This document shows, one piece after another, positions 36,517 to 44,448 of a stretch of 64,000 nucleotides of DNA. The DNA comes from Paludibacterium purpuratum (GTDB lineage: Bacteria > Pseudomonadota > Gammaproteobacteria > Burkholderiales > Chromobacteriaceae): positions 248,001-312,000 of the forward strand of contig NZ_SNZP01000001.1 of NCBI RefSeq assembly GCF_004363805.1, read 5' to 3'. Every line of letters starts with the position of its first letter. Position 1 is the stretch's first letter. The notes beneath the pieces are model-generated. The model was not told the origin of the DNA, made no database searches, and saw only the letters and a program-made list of their open reading frames with translations. The position numbers and the translations under genes are program-made.

Positions 36517-37209
36517 TCACTGGATTAGCGGCAGGCACTGGCGGAGACCGTCCGCCACTGCCCGCGCCAGTTTCTTTTCCACCTCCGGCCGCTTGAGCCG
36601 GGCTTCTTCCCGCGCATTGACGATCACGCCGTGCTCGACCAGCAGCGCCGGTTGCCGAGCCGTCTTCAACACCACCAGGTCGTCGAACCAGTAAACGCCC
36701 AAGGCGGCATCGGCCAACGGCCGGTTTTCGCCCGGAATCGGCTCGGCATGGTGCAGCGTCGGCCGTTCGCCTGCCGCCTGCAGCGCTTGGGCGACATGGC
36801 GCGCACAGGCCAGGCTTTGATCCGGGTAGGGGTTCTTACGCGACACGAACACCGAATAGCCGTGGAAACGGTCGGCCTCGGGCAGATACTGCGGCTGCAC
36901 CGAGTCGTGATGCACCGAAACGAACAACTTCGCCTGGCTCGCCTGTGCCGTGCGGTCGGTCAGCCGGACCATGTCGCCCGCCGCGCCGATCAGCCGGGTG
37001 CCGATGCCATCGTGCGTCAGCGCCTGTTGCAGCCACTGCGCCTGGCGCAGGTTGAAACTGAACTCGGTCTCGCCGCTGGCGCTCTTTGCGCCGGGCGCCG
37101 CCAGCGAATGGCCGACATCGATGGCCACCTGCGCTGGCGCATCGGCGTAGGCCGGCGGTGCGCGCCAACACAGCGCAAAGAGCAGTAGGGCGAATGGGCG
37201 AGGGGTCAT
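36517..37209 (-). CDS. N-acetylmuramoyl-L-alanine amidase (Amidase_3 family)
   Basis: A zinc amidase that cuts the bond between muramic acid and the peptide stem of peptidoglycan. The 230-residue product has a signal peptide ending near AYADA and the Amidase_3 zinc pattern: His in AIDVGHSLAAPGA, Glu in SGETEFSFNLR, His in FVSVHHDSVQ, and the catalytic Glu in LLVEHGVIVNAREE. There is no SPOR or AMIN domain. The start overlaps the stop of the M32 peptidase gene (ATGA), so it ends a leftward four-gene set alaX-GNAT-M32-amidase. Confidence 0.88.
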   Translation of the reverse strand: MTPRPFALLLFALCWRAPPAYADAPAQVAIDVGHSLAAPGAKSASGETEFSFNLRQAQWLQQALTHDGIGTRLIGAAGDMVRLTDRTAQASQAKLFVSVHHDSVQPQYLPEADRFHGYSVFVSRKNPYPDQSLACARHVAQALQAAGERPTLHHAEPIPGENRPLADAALGVYWFDDLVVLKTARQPALLVEHGVIVNAREEARLKRPEVEKKLARAVADGLRQCLPLIQ

Positions 37210-38693
37210 GCCAGATAACGCGCCTCCAGGTGTGCGCGATAATGCGCCGGATTCAGGGATTCGCCCGTGGCGCGCCGCAGCAGTTCGTCGGTGGACCAGC
37301 GGCTGCCCTGGCGCCAGATGTGATTGCCGAGCCAGTCGAACACCGGTTGCAGGTTGCCGGCGGCGATCTGGCGATCCAGATCCGGCGTGCTGCTACGCAG
37401 GCAGGCGAAGTATTGCGCGGCACACATCGCACCCAAGGTGTAGCTGGGGAAATAGCCGAACGAGTCGGTCCAGTGGATATCCTGCAGACAACCGTCCCGG
37501 TAGTTGCCGCGCGTATCCAGCCCCAGATAGGACTGCATCTTTTCATCCCACAACGCCGGCACGTCTTCCGCCTCGATGTCGCCGTTCATCAAGGCGCGTT
37601 CGATTTCGAAGCGGAGGATGATATGGGCCGGGTAGCACAGCTCGTCGGCATCGACGCGGATCAGTCCCGGCTGGACTCGGGTATACAGCAGCGCCAGGTT
37701 ATCGGCGGACAGCGCCGGATCGGGGCCGAATTGCCGCTGGATCAGTGGGGCGATCAACTGCAGAAAGCCGCGGCTGCGGCCGAGCTGCATTTCAAACGAC
37801 AGGCTCTGGCTTTCGTGGATGCCCATGGAGCGCGCGCGACCGACCGGTTGTTCCAGCCAGTCGCGCGGCAGGTTCTGTTCATAGCGCGCATGCCCGGTCT
37901 CGTGCACGATGCCCATCAGGCTCTGAACGAAATCGTCCTCGCGATAGCGGGTGGTGATGCGCACGTCTTCCGGTACGCCGCCGCAGAACGGGTGCAGACT
38001 GACGTCCAAGCGCCCGGCATCGAAGTCGAAGCCCAATAAGCGCATGACCTCCAGGCCGAGCGCACGCTGCTTTTCCACGGAGAACGGGCCTTGCGGTACC
38101 GGCACCGGTACTTTGGCCTGTTGGTCGCGCACTTGGGCGATCAAGTCCGGCAGCCAGCTTTTGACCTCGGTGAAGATCCGTTCCACCTGGGCGCTGGTGA
38201 TTCCCGGTTCGTACTTGTCCATTTGCGCGTCGTAGACCGACAAGCCGTTTTGTTCGCCCAACAGCCGGCCTTCCTCGCGCGCGAGTCGCACCACCTCGCG
38301 GAAATTCTGCAGGAAACCCGGCCAGTCGTTGGCGGCGCGCTGACTGCGCCAGGCGTGCTCACAACGCGCCGACGCCAGTGTCTTGGCTTCGACGAGCGCC
38401 GAGGGCAGGCAATTGGCCATGCGCCACTCGCGCCGCATTTCGCCCAAGTTGGCGCGCGCCATCTCCGACAGGTCTTCCTGTTCGGCTTGCGACAACAGGG
38501 TCGGCAGCTTGCTATCGGTGATCAGCCCGTGCATCAGCACGCCCAGCTCGGCCTGTGCCGCCGCGCGCGCATCGTTGCCCTTGGGCGGCATCATGGCGGC
38601 CTGATCCCAGCCGGCGATCGCGCCCAGATGGCTGAAGCGATGCAGGCGGGCAAAAAGCTGCGCTAATTGCGAGTAGGCCGTTGCAGTCGTCAT
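37206..38693 (-). CDS. M32 family (Taq-type) carboxypeptidase
   Basis: A cytoplasmic zinc carboxypeptidase removing C-terminal residues from peptides. The 495-residue, mostly helical protein carries the zinc motif HETGH (in MGIVHETGHARYEQ, near residue 261) and the M32 signatures GIHESQSLSFEMQLGRS and ELCYPAHIILRFEIERAL. Length matches the family (about 500). AAAGGA lies six bases before the ATG. It is followed with overlap by the amidase and preceded by a GNAT gene, suggesting one transcript; a shared pathway is not obvious. Confidence 0.93.
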   Translation of the reverse strand: MTTATAYSQLAQLFARLHRFSHLGAIAGWDQAAMMPPKGNDARAAAQAELGVLMHGLITDSKLPTLLSQAEQEDLSEMARANLGEMRREWRMANCLPSALVEAKTLASARCEHAWRSQRAANDWPGFLQNFREVVRLAREEGRLLGEQNGLSVYDAQMDKYEPGITSAQVERIFTEVKSWLPDLIAQVRDQQAKVPVPVPQGPFSVEKQRALGLEVMRLLGFDFDAGRLDVSLHPFCGGVPEDVRITTRYREDDFVQSLMGIVHETGHARYEQNLPRDWLEQPVGRARSMGIHESQSLSFEMQLGRSRGFLQLIAPLIQRQFGPDPALSADNLALLYTRVQPGLIRVDADELCYPAHIILRFEIERALMNGDIEAEDVPALWDEKMQSYLGLDTRGNYRDGCLQDIHWTDSFGYFPSYTLGAMCAAQYFACLRSSTPDLDRQIAAGNLQPVFDWLGNHIWRQGSRWSTDELLRRATGESLNPAHYRAHLEARYLA

Positions 38694-38708
38694 GGGGGTT
38701 CCTTTTAT

Positions 38709-39167
38709 TCAGTTTGCCTTGCGATACACCACGAAGCCGGAGTTTTCCGCCACCGCGTCGTACAAACGCCGTGCCGTGGCATTGCTTTCGTGCGTCTGCC
38801 AGTACACGCGTTGGGCGCCCATGGCCTCGGCGCGGCGGTAGACCGCCTCGATCAGTGCGCGTCCGATGCCCTGTCCGCGTGCGGCCTCGTTGGTGAACAA
38901 ATCTTGCAGATAGCAACTCGGGCCGAGCGCGATCGTGCTGCGATGGAAAATAATGTGCGCCAAGCCGAGCAAGCGGCCATCCAGTTCCGCCACCAGGGCC
39001 TGCATGGGTTCGGCCGGGTCGAAAAAGCGTTGCCAGGTGGCGTGCGTCACGGTCTCGGGCAGCGCCGTGGCGCCGCTGCGGCCATAGAAGGCGTTATAGC
39101 CGTCCCACAGGATTTTCCAGTCCGAATAGTCGTCCGGCGTGGCCGGGCGGATGTGCGGCGTTTGCAT
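38709..39167 (-). CDS. GNAT family N-acetyltransferase
   Basis: A 152-residue single-domain acetyltransferase with clear GNAT motifs: IRPATPDDYSDWKILWDGY at the start, the acetyl-CoA loop QDLFTNEAARGQGIGRALIEAVYRRAEAMGA (R-G-x-G-x-G type), and VYWQTHESNATARRLYDAVAENSGFVVY at the end. The substrate is unknown. It starts six bases after alaX and ends 15 bases before the M32 gene, so it is embedded in the same leftward operon. Confidence 0.88.
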   Translation of the reverse strand: MQTPHIRPATPDDYSDWKILWDGYNAFYGRSGATALPETVTHATWQRFFDPAEPMQALVAELDGRLLGLAHIIFHRSTIALGPSCYLQDLFTNEAARGQGIGRALIEAVYRRAEAMGAQRVYWQTHESNATARRLYDAVAENSGFVVYRKAN

Positions 39168-39173
39168 TCAGCT

Positions 39174-39884
39174 TCAAACCTTGTCGGTGTCTTGTTCGAG
39201 GGGGGCCAGGGTGATCTCGATGCGCTCTTTGCCTTTACCCTGGTTCTTGCGTTTTAGGCTCAAGCGGCCGACTTCGCCGGTGGTGCGCGGGTGGGTGCCG
39301 CCGCAGGCCATCTCGGCGAAGCCGGCGACTTTCCAGTAGCGCCGTTGGTTGGCCTCGTCGTGGTAGGCGGTGACGATCGGCAGGTCCTGCTGGACCAGTT
39401 CGGCCACGCGGCGTTCGATGACCGAAAACAGTTGGGCGATGTTGCTCTCCAGCGCGAAGTCGATGCGCGCCTTGTCGGGCGCGATGTGGGCGCCGATGCG
39501 CTGGATGCCGGGCACCGATTGATACACCAGTTGCAGCACCATTTCGCCGGCGAAGTGCAACCTCATCAGCCGGTAGCGGCGCGGCCAGTCGATGCCGACC
39601 GTGACCGCGTCGCCGACTTGCAGCCCATGCCCCTCGGCCAGGGTGTAGACGATATCGAACCCATCCTTTTCCGCCGCCAGCACCGGTTGACCGCCGATGG
39701 TGCCGTGATCGCTTTCCTGGCCGCCGGAAAAGGCGAAGAAAATAGTTTCGGCCAAGCGGATACGCGTGTCGTCGACGGCGACGACGTGGGTGTCGAGCGT
39801 GCTGCGGTAGGGGTCTTGCCAAAATAGTTTGCGGGTCATGCTGAGCGCGGCCAGTCGATCGGGAGTATTCATAGTATATGACAT
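39174..39884 (-). CDS. Alanyl-tRNA editing protein (AlaX type)
   Basis: A stand-alone relative of the AlaRS editing domain, expected to hydrolyse Ser- or Gly-tRNA(Ala). The 236-residue protein has the family opening RKLFWQDPYRSTLDTHV, the FFAFSGGQESDHGTI block and the C-terminal zinc ligands in MACGGTHPRTTGEVG (Cys194, His198). At the first zinc site the usual H-x3-H reads H110-FAG-E114, so one histidine is replaced by glutamate, as may be usual in this subgroup. The start is uncertain: ATGs at 39884 and 39872 have no good ribosome site, and the family-like sequence only begins near residue 16. Confidence 0.85.
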   Translation of the reverse strand: MSYTMNTPDRLAALSMTRKLFWQDPYRSTLDTHVVAVDDTRIRLAETIFFAFSGGQESDHGTIGGQPVLAAEKDGFDIVYTLAEGHGLQVGDAVTVGIDWPRRYRLMRLHFAGEMVLQLVYQSVPGIQRIGAHIAPDKARIDFALESNIAQLFSVIERRVAELVQQDLPIVTAYHDEANQRRYWKVAGFAEMACGGTHPRTTGEVGRLSLKRKNQGKGKERIEITLAPLEQDTDKV

Positions 39885-39924
39885 GCGGCTTGACTGCGGC
39901 GCACGCCGGTTGGCGCAATAAACG

Positions 39925-39963
39925 AAAAAACCGCCAGCCCCCGCAAAACGCAGGGACCGGCGG
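39925..39963 (-). terminator. Terminator of the DUF885 gene
   Basis: Read leftward, an imperfect GC-rich stem (CCGCC...GGCGG outer arms, A-rich loop) is followed by six T. It begins about 22 bases after the DUF885 stop. Confidence 0.75.
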
Positions 39964-39984
39964 CCGGGAGCAGCCGGGGAAGAA

Positions 39985-41799
39985 CTACTTCTGGCTGGCG
40001 GCGACCCAGTCTTGCACCTTGGTCTGCAACACAGCCAGCGGCAGCGAACCGGTACTCAGCACTTGGTCGTGGAAGGCGCGGACATCGAACTTGTCGCCCA
40101 ACGCGGCCTTGCTGTCGGCGCGCAGTTTGGCGATGGTCAGTTGGCCGACCTTGTACGACAACGCCTGACCCGGAATCGCCAGGTAGCGGCGTACTTCGGA
40201 GTGGACGTCGCCGGCGCCCAGCGCCGAGTTATTGTGCATGTACTGCTCTGCCTGCTTGATGCTCCAACCCTTGGCATGCAGGCCGGTATCCACCACCAGG
40301 CGCATGGCGCGCAGCATTTCTTCGTTCAACTTGCCGAAGTACTGCAGCGGGTCTTTTTCCATGCCCAGTTCGCGGCCGATGCTTTCGCAATAAACCGCCC
40401 AGCCTTCTTCAAAAGCGTTGTAGCTGGCGAACTTGCGATATTCCGGCTCGTTCTGCTGTTCCTGCTTCAGCGAGATCTGGAAATGGTGGCCTGGCGCGGC
40501 TTCGTGGATCGCCAAGGTTTCCATGCTCCACTTCGGCAACTGCTGACCGGGCTTGGTGTTGACGTAGAAGATGCCCGGGCGGCTGCCGTCCGGCGTACCC
40601 GGGTTGTAGTAGGCGACACCGGCGGTATCTTCGGTTTCCTTCGACACCGGGCGGACTTCATACTGTGCCTTGGGCATCAGATTGAAGAACAGCGGCAGGC
40701 GCGGGTAGATCTTGTCGCGGAAAGCCTCGTAGTCGGCGATTTCCTGCTTGGGGTCGGTCCAGAAGAATTTCGGATCGCTCTGTAGATACTTCCAGAATGC
40801 CTTCAGGTCGCCCTTGAAGCCGTACTGCGTGCGCATCTGGTTCATTTCCAGCAGAATGCGCGCCACTTCCTTTTTCCCCATCTCGTGAATCTGCGCGACC
40901 GGCAGCGAGGTGGTGGTATTCGAGTCGGACTTGTACTGATACCAGGCCTGGCCGTTGGGCAGGCTGCCATAGCCGAGCGTCTTGCGCGCCTTGTAGTCGT
41001 GCTTGAGGAAATCGGCCATTTGCAGGTAGGCCGGATCGACGACATTGGCGATTTTATCGCGGTAGGCGGCAGTCAGCTGCGCGCGGTCGGCCGGCGAGAA
41101 ATCCTTCGGCATGTTGGCGATCGGCTTCCAGAAGCCGCTATCTTCCACCTTGGCGGTGACATAGCCGCGCAACTGTTGCTGCAGGATGTCGGCCAGCGGC
41201 TTGGGCAGGGTCACCCCGTGGGCCTGACCTTCGCGCATACGGGCGATGGCCGCGTGGCTCCAGGCGGCGAAGCCGTCCATTTTCTTCAGGAAGTCCTGGT
41301 AGTCCTTGACCGTGGCGAAAGTCACCGAACCGTCGCCGCCACCCTGATCGGCAAAGGTCGAAGCCCGGCTGTCGAAATGATTGAGCGGCAGGTACCAGAA
41401 CGGGAAGTCGAAACCGCGCAGCGCGATTTCGCGGTCGTAACGGAACATGTCGTAGGTGATGCGGTCATCGGCCGACAGGCTGGCGCGATCGATGGCTTTC
41501 ACCTGGTCGAGATATTTCTGCTCCAAGGCCTTGGACTGCGCGATCCAGGCATCGGACAGATAATCGCCGAACTGGTCGTTATAGCTGTACACGCCCATAT
41601 CCGGCGCGGCCAGCGGGTTGAGTACCAGGCTGGCACGGTAGTATTCGTCGGCCAGCGCACGCAATTGCTGACCGGCGGGGTTGACCGCCTGGGTCGCTTG
41701 GGCCGGCGCCGTCGCCGGCGCGTCGGCGGCCAAGACGATGGCAGAACCGGTGTAGAGGAAGGCAGAGAGAACCAGCAGCGTTGCAATTCGGAGCTTCAT
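39985..41799 (-). CDS. Secreted DUF885 family metallohydrolase
   Basis: A 604-residue protein with a signal peptide (MKLRIATLLVLSAFLYTGSAIVLAA) and the DUF885 architecture: a long helical domain with a zinc-type motif HEAAPGHHFQ near residue 431 and a downstream glutamate block SYNAFEEGWAVYCESIGRELG. Proteins of this family are assumed to be periplasmic or secreted peptidases, but few have been tested. Unlike many members there is no lipobox. It has its own well-formed promoter and terminator, so it is a single-gene unit. Confidence 0.88.
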   Translation of the reverse strand: MKLRIATLLVLSAFLYTGSAIVLAADAPATAPAQATQAVNPAGQQLRALADEYYRASLVLNPLAAPDMGVYSYNDQFGDYLSDAWIAQSKALEQKYLDQVKAIDRASLSADDRITYDMFRYDREIALRGFDFPFWYLPLNHFDSRASTFADQGGGDGSVTFATVKDYQDFLKKMDGFAAWSHAAIARMREGQAHGVTLPKPLADILQQQLRGYVTAKVEDSGFWKPIANMPKDFSPADRAQLTAAYRDKIANVVDPAYLQMADFLKHDYKARKTLGYGSLPNGQAWYQYKSDSNTTTSLPVAQIHEMGKKEVARILLEMNQMRTQYGFKGDLKAFWKYLQSDPKFFWTDPKQEIADYEAFRDKIYPRLPLFFNLMPKAQYEVRPVSKETEDTAGVAYYNPGTPDGSRPGIFYVNTKPGQQLPKWSMETLAIHEAAPGHHFQISLKQEQQNEPEYRKFASYNAFEEGWAVYCESIGRELGMEKDPLQYFGKLNEEMLRAMRLVVDTGLHAKGWSIKQAEQYMHNNSALGAGDVHSEVRRYLAIPGQALSYKVGQLTIAKLRADSKAALGDKFDVRAFHDQVLSTGSLPLAVLQTKVQDWVAASQK

Positions 41800-41843
41800 A
41801 TTGCGCCTTTTTTGCTTGTAGGGATGGTAAATGTTAATAAATT

Positions 41844-41872
41844 ATTAAATGTTAACATTTGACGGCTGTCAA
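41844..41872 (-). promoter_or_regulatory. Sigma-70 promoter of the DUF885 gene with overlapping palindrome
   Basis: Read leftward: perfect -35 TTGACA (41867-41872), 17-base spacer, TTTAAT -10 (41844-41849), 45 bases before the start codon. A perfect 14-base palindrome AAATGTTAACATTT (41847-41860) covers the spacer and half of the -10 box and could be an operator. Confidence 0.72.
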
Positions 41873-41923
41873 TATTCCGTGTGGGTAGGCGCTTGGCGTT
41901 AGCGTCAAGACGTCGTGACGGCC

Positions 41924-42010
41924 GTAGGAACGGCTGTAGGGTGCGTTCGCGAAGCAACGCACCAACCTCTCGCACGCGATGGCGGGTTGCCTTCGGCGAC
42001 CCCACCCTAC
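41924..42010. repeat. Dispersed intergenic repeat, copy B
   Basis: Contains the hairpin GGTGCGTT/AACGCACC around CGCGAAGC, then the GGCGGGTTGCC-TTC-GGCGACCC arm, bounded by GTAGGG and CCCTAC. Nearly the reverse complement of copy A; its first 30 bases are also found in copy C. It fills much of the 381-base gap between the DUF885 gene and the small ORF; the remaining part shows no gene. Confidence 0.7.
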
Positions 42011-42180
42011 AGTCGTATCTGCCAAAAATTTTCAGCATTTTCTGACGGCTGCGCTTGGTTGTCAGTTTGCGTCTTGCTGGGTAAGGTGTTTGGCGCGGCA
42101 TTTGCCGCAAGAGACGCGGGCCCGGGGTGCTGACACACCGCCGAACCCGCTGGCCAAACCAACTCGACTAAGGAGTTAGC

Positions 42181-42438
42181 ATGGTTGTCATCGATAGTAA
42201 AACAGTCCCTGTCTTTTCTCAAAACCCGGATTCGCGCCAGCAGCAACTCTTTTCGCTGATTTCCATGTTGTGCACGCCGCGGCGCAGTCGTCCAAATTCC
42301 GACGAGTGCCGCTTGATCGTCGATAGCCGCCTGCCGTGGGCATTCGAGCCGATCGATGGCAACACCTCGTGGCTGTATCTGCCGCAGGCCGCGCAGGCGC
42401 GGAAGTTGGCGGGTTGCCTGGTTCTAACGGCCGACTAA
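42181..42438 (+). CDS. Small hypothetical protein
   Basis: An 85-residue soluble protein with no recognised family. Support for it being real is the excellent AAGGAG site at 42170-42175, five bases before the ATG, and a GC-rich hairpin shortly after the stop. The sequence is unremarkable: a charged N-terminal half with basic CTPRRSRPNSDECR and a hydrophobic, alanine-rich end (SWLYLPQAAQARKLAGCLVL). It stands alone between a repeat and the convergent efp gene. Confidence 0.5.
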   Translation: MVVIDSKTVPVFSQNPDSRQQQLFSLISMLCTPRRSRPNSDECRLIVDSRLPWAFEPIDGNTSWLYLPQAAQARKLAGCLVLTAD

Positions 42439-42455
42439 GGCCTTCAGCCGGAGGC

Positions 42456-42472
42456 GGGGAGCGAGGCTCCCC
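42456..42472 (+). terminator. Hairpin after the small ORF
   Basis: GGGGAGC-GAG-GCTCCCC, perfect seven-base stem, 17 bases after the stop; a TTTT only follows about 11 bases later, so terminator function is uncertain. Confidence 0.5.
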
Positions 42473-42557
42473 GGCCGGGCGCTTTTGTACGGTACAAAAC
42501 AAAACCGCCTGTCACATGGGCAACAGGCGGTTCGATGGTGAGGCTAGGCGCGAAAAA

Positions 42558-43124
42558 TCAAACGCGCTTTCTGAACAAGCCGCCATCGCGGGTATCGATT
42601 TCGATTTTGTCGCCGATTTCGACGAAGGCCGGTACCGGCAGTTCGAAGGTGGTGCCCTTCAGACGGGCCGGCTTCAGTACCTTGCCCGAGGTGTCGCCGC
42701 GCACGGCCGGTTCGGTGTATTCGACTTCGCGCACGATCGAGGTCGGCAGTTCGACCGAGATCGCCTTGCCTTCGTAGAAGGTCACGTCGCAGAGGTCTTC
42801 CATGCCGTCGACCAGGAAGTTGAGCACGTCGCCCAGGTTGTCGGCTTCGACTTCGTACTGGTTGAACTCTTCATCCATGAAGATGTACATCGGATCGGCA
42901 TAGTACGAGTAGGTGCAGCCCTTGCGATCGAGCACGACCACGTCGAACTTGTCGTCGGCGCGATAGACGGCTTCCGAAGCGGTGCCGGTCAGCAGGTTCT
43001 TCATCTTCATCTTGACGACGGCGGCGTTGCGGCCTGACTTGTTGTACTCGGCCTTCTGTACAACCATCGGGTCGTTGCCAAGCTTGAATACGTTACCTGC
43101 GCGGAGTTCCTGTGCGGTTTTCAT
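42558..43124 (-). CDS. efp: Elongation factor P (Arg32 type)
   Basis: EF-P relieves ribosomes stalled at polyproline. The 188-residue protein has the three beta-barrel domains of normal length. The loop that enters the peptidyl-transferase centre reads [10 protein letters not shown], placing arginine at residue 32 where E. coli has lysine 34. Arg32 EF-Ps are activated by rhamnosylation through EarP rather than by beta-lysylation, and an earP gene lies 1.3 kb away on the same strand. AGGA is about ten bases before the ATG. Confidence 0.97.
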   Translation of the reverse strand: MKTAQELRAGNVFKLGNDPMVVQKAEYNKSGRNAAVVKMKMKNLLTGTASEAVYRADDKFDVVVLDRKGCTYSYYADPMYIFMDEEFNQYEVEADNLGDVLNFLVDGMEDLCDVTFYEGKAISVELPTSIVREVEYTEPAVRGDTSGKVLKPARLKGTTFELPVPAFVEIGDKIEIDTRDGGLFRKRV

Positions 43125-43496
43125 TGCTAAACGGTCCTGTTGGGAAATCGATTTCCGACAAAACCCGTTATTGTATTGATTTCCAATGAAATGCGCCAGA
43201 TTTCACATGTCGATATGTTGGTTTTCCGGGACGAGGCGGGATATCGAGCTATGGGCGGGCAGGGAGGGGCAGGACATGGTTTCCGCGGACGATAGGTCTA
43301 CCTGCTAACGGATTTTGCATCAGGGTGGTGAAAAAGGGAAGATCCCTTTATATAAAGACAAATTGTTTGTGTATGAAGATGTCGTAAATGCGACAATTTC
43401 ATTTCAACTACTTTGCAAATGATTGTTTCTCCCTTATCTTTCGCCGCCGCAGGCAGTCTTTCTGCGAGATACAAGCATAAACACACGGTGAAAACG
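43125..43496. other. Intergenic region between efp and the Tsx-like gene
   Basis: A 372-base AT-richer stretch holding both divergent promoters. I see a small hairpin GTCG-TAAATG-CGAC near 43380 and a weak TTGCAA / TTATCT pair with 15-base spacing upstream of the Tsx-like gene, but no promoter that I would defend, no Fur box, and no open frame with a ribosome site. Confidence 0.4.
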
Positions 43497-44303
43497 ATGA
43501 AAACGCTCAAAATCGCCTTGGCTTTGGCCATGGCTGGCGGCATGGCCGCCGCGCATGCCGACTACACCTTTGGGGATGTCAGCATCAACCAACTGAACTG
43601 GTCTCCGTCTACTCTGGATAAGACCCAGTCTCCAACGACGGCATTTGGTGCCAAGCGCAATTTCCAATACCTGGAAGCGGAAGGCGGTGCCGGCCGTTCC
43701 TGGGGTGATGTCTACGGTTTCTTCGACCTGGAAAACTGGAACCGTCATGACCCGCAAATGAAGTCCGGCGACCAGCGCTACACCTTCAAGGTGGTGGCTC
43801 GCTTCAACCTGACCGAAGTGGCCGGCCTGCCGATCAAGCTGTACACCCACGTGTACGATACTCGTGACAGCGATACCGATCCGCAGAACCACTTCTTCGA
43901 TCAGAACCGCGTGCTGGGTCTGAGTACCGACCTGAACTTCGGTAAGGTGTGGGTACACCCGTTCCTCGGCCGTCACCAGGAAATGAAGTATGGCCAAGGT
44001 ACGCACATGAACGGCTATATGGCCGGTTATGTGGCTGGCTACGACTTCGATCTGTTCGGCCAATCCTTCGCCGTGACCCAATGGCACGAAACCGAATTCG
44101 ACCGTAACGAAAACCACTTCACCGGCGTAGCCGATCCGGCTGGCGTCGAGCAAAAGCGCACTGGCCAGAACGGTGCCGTGTCGCTGTGGTGGAACGCTAC
44201 CAAGCACCTGACCACCGGCGTGCAATATCGCTATGCGGTCAACAAGCTGGGTACCTCCGGCAACGAATACGCTTGGATCTACACTGCCAAGTACAACTTC
44301 TGA
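43497..44303 (+). CDS. Tsx-like outer-membrane channel protein
   Basis: A 268-residue beta-barrel protein of the Tsx/OmpK family, whose E. coli member is a nucleoside-specific channel. It has a signal peptide (MKTLKIALALAMAGGMAAAHA, cleavage before DYTF), the family block FGAKRNFQYLEAEGGAGRSWGDVYGFFDLENW, alternating strands throughout and a C-terminal phenylalanine (AKYNF) as required for barrel assembly. The start gives a proper signal peptide; an upstream in-frame start would bury it. It is a single gene with a strong terminator, placed between efp and earP. Confidence 0.87.
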   Translation: MKTLKIALALAMAGGMAAAHADYTFGDVSINQLNWSPSTLDKTQSPTTAFGAKRNFQYLEAEGGAGRSWGDVYGFFDLENWNRHDPQMKSGDQRYTFKVVARFNLTEVAGLPIKLYTHVYDTRDSDTDPQNHFFDQNRVLGLSTDLNFGKVWVHPFLGRHQEMKYGQGTHMNGYMAGYVAGYDFDLFGQSFAVTQWHETEFDRNENHFTGVADPAGVEQKRTGQNGAVSLWWNATKHLTTGVQYRYAVNKLGTSGNEYAWIYTAKYNF

Positions 44304-44324
44304 TCGGTTCGCCGACAGTCGAGC

Positions 44325-44356
44325 AAAAAAGCCATCCGCGTGCGGATGGCTTTTTT
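44325..44356. terminator. Bidirectional terminator after the Tsx-like gene
   Basis: AAAAAA, GCCATCCG stem, CGTG loop, CGGATGGC, TTTTTT. A strong intrinsic terminator in either direction, between convergent genes. Confidence 0.92.
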
Positions 44357-44371
44357 ATGTAGTCAAATCAT

Positions 44372-44448
44372 GTAGGGTGCGTTCGCGAAGCAACGCACCA
44401 TCGCCGACCGACACCGTTTGTGCGTTGCCTACGGCTAACGCACGCTAC
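44372..44448. repeat. Dispersed intergenic repeat, copy C
   Basis: Begins GTAGGGTGCGTTCGCGAAGC, essentially identical to the left part of copy B, and ends in a second hairpin GTGCGTT/AACGCAC around GCCTACGGCT with terminal GCTAC. Its last bases supply the stop codon of earP. Confidence 0.7.
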
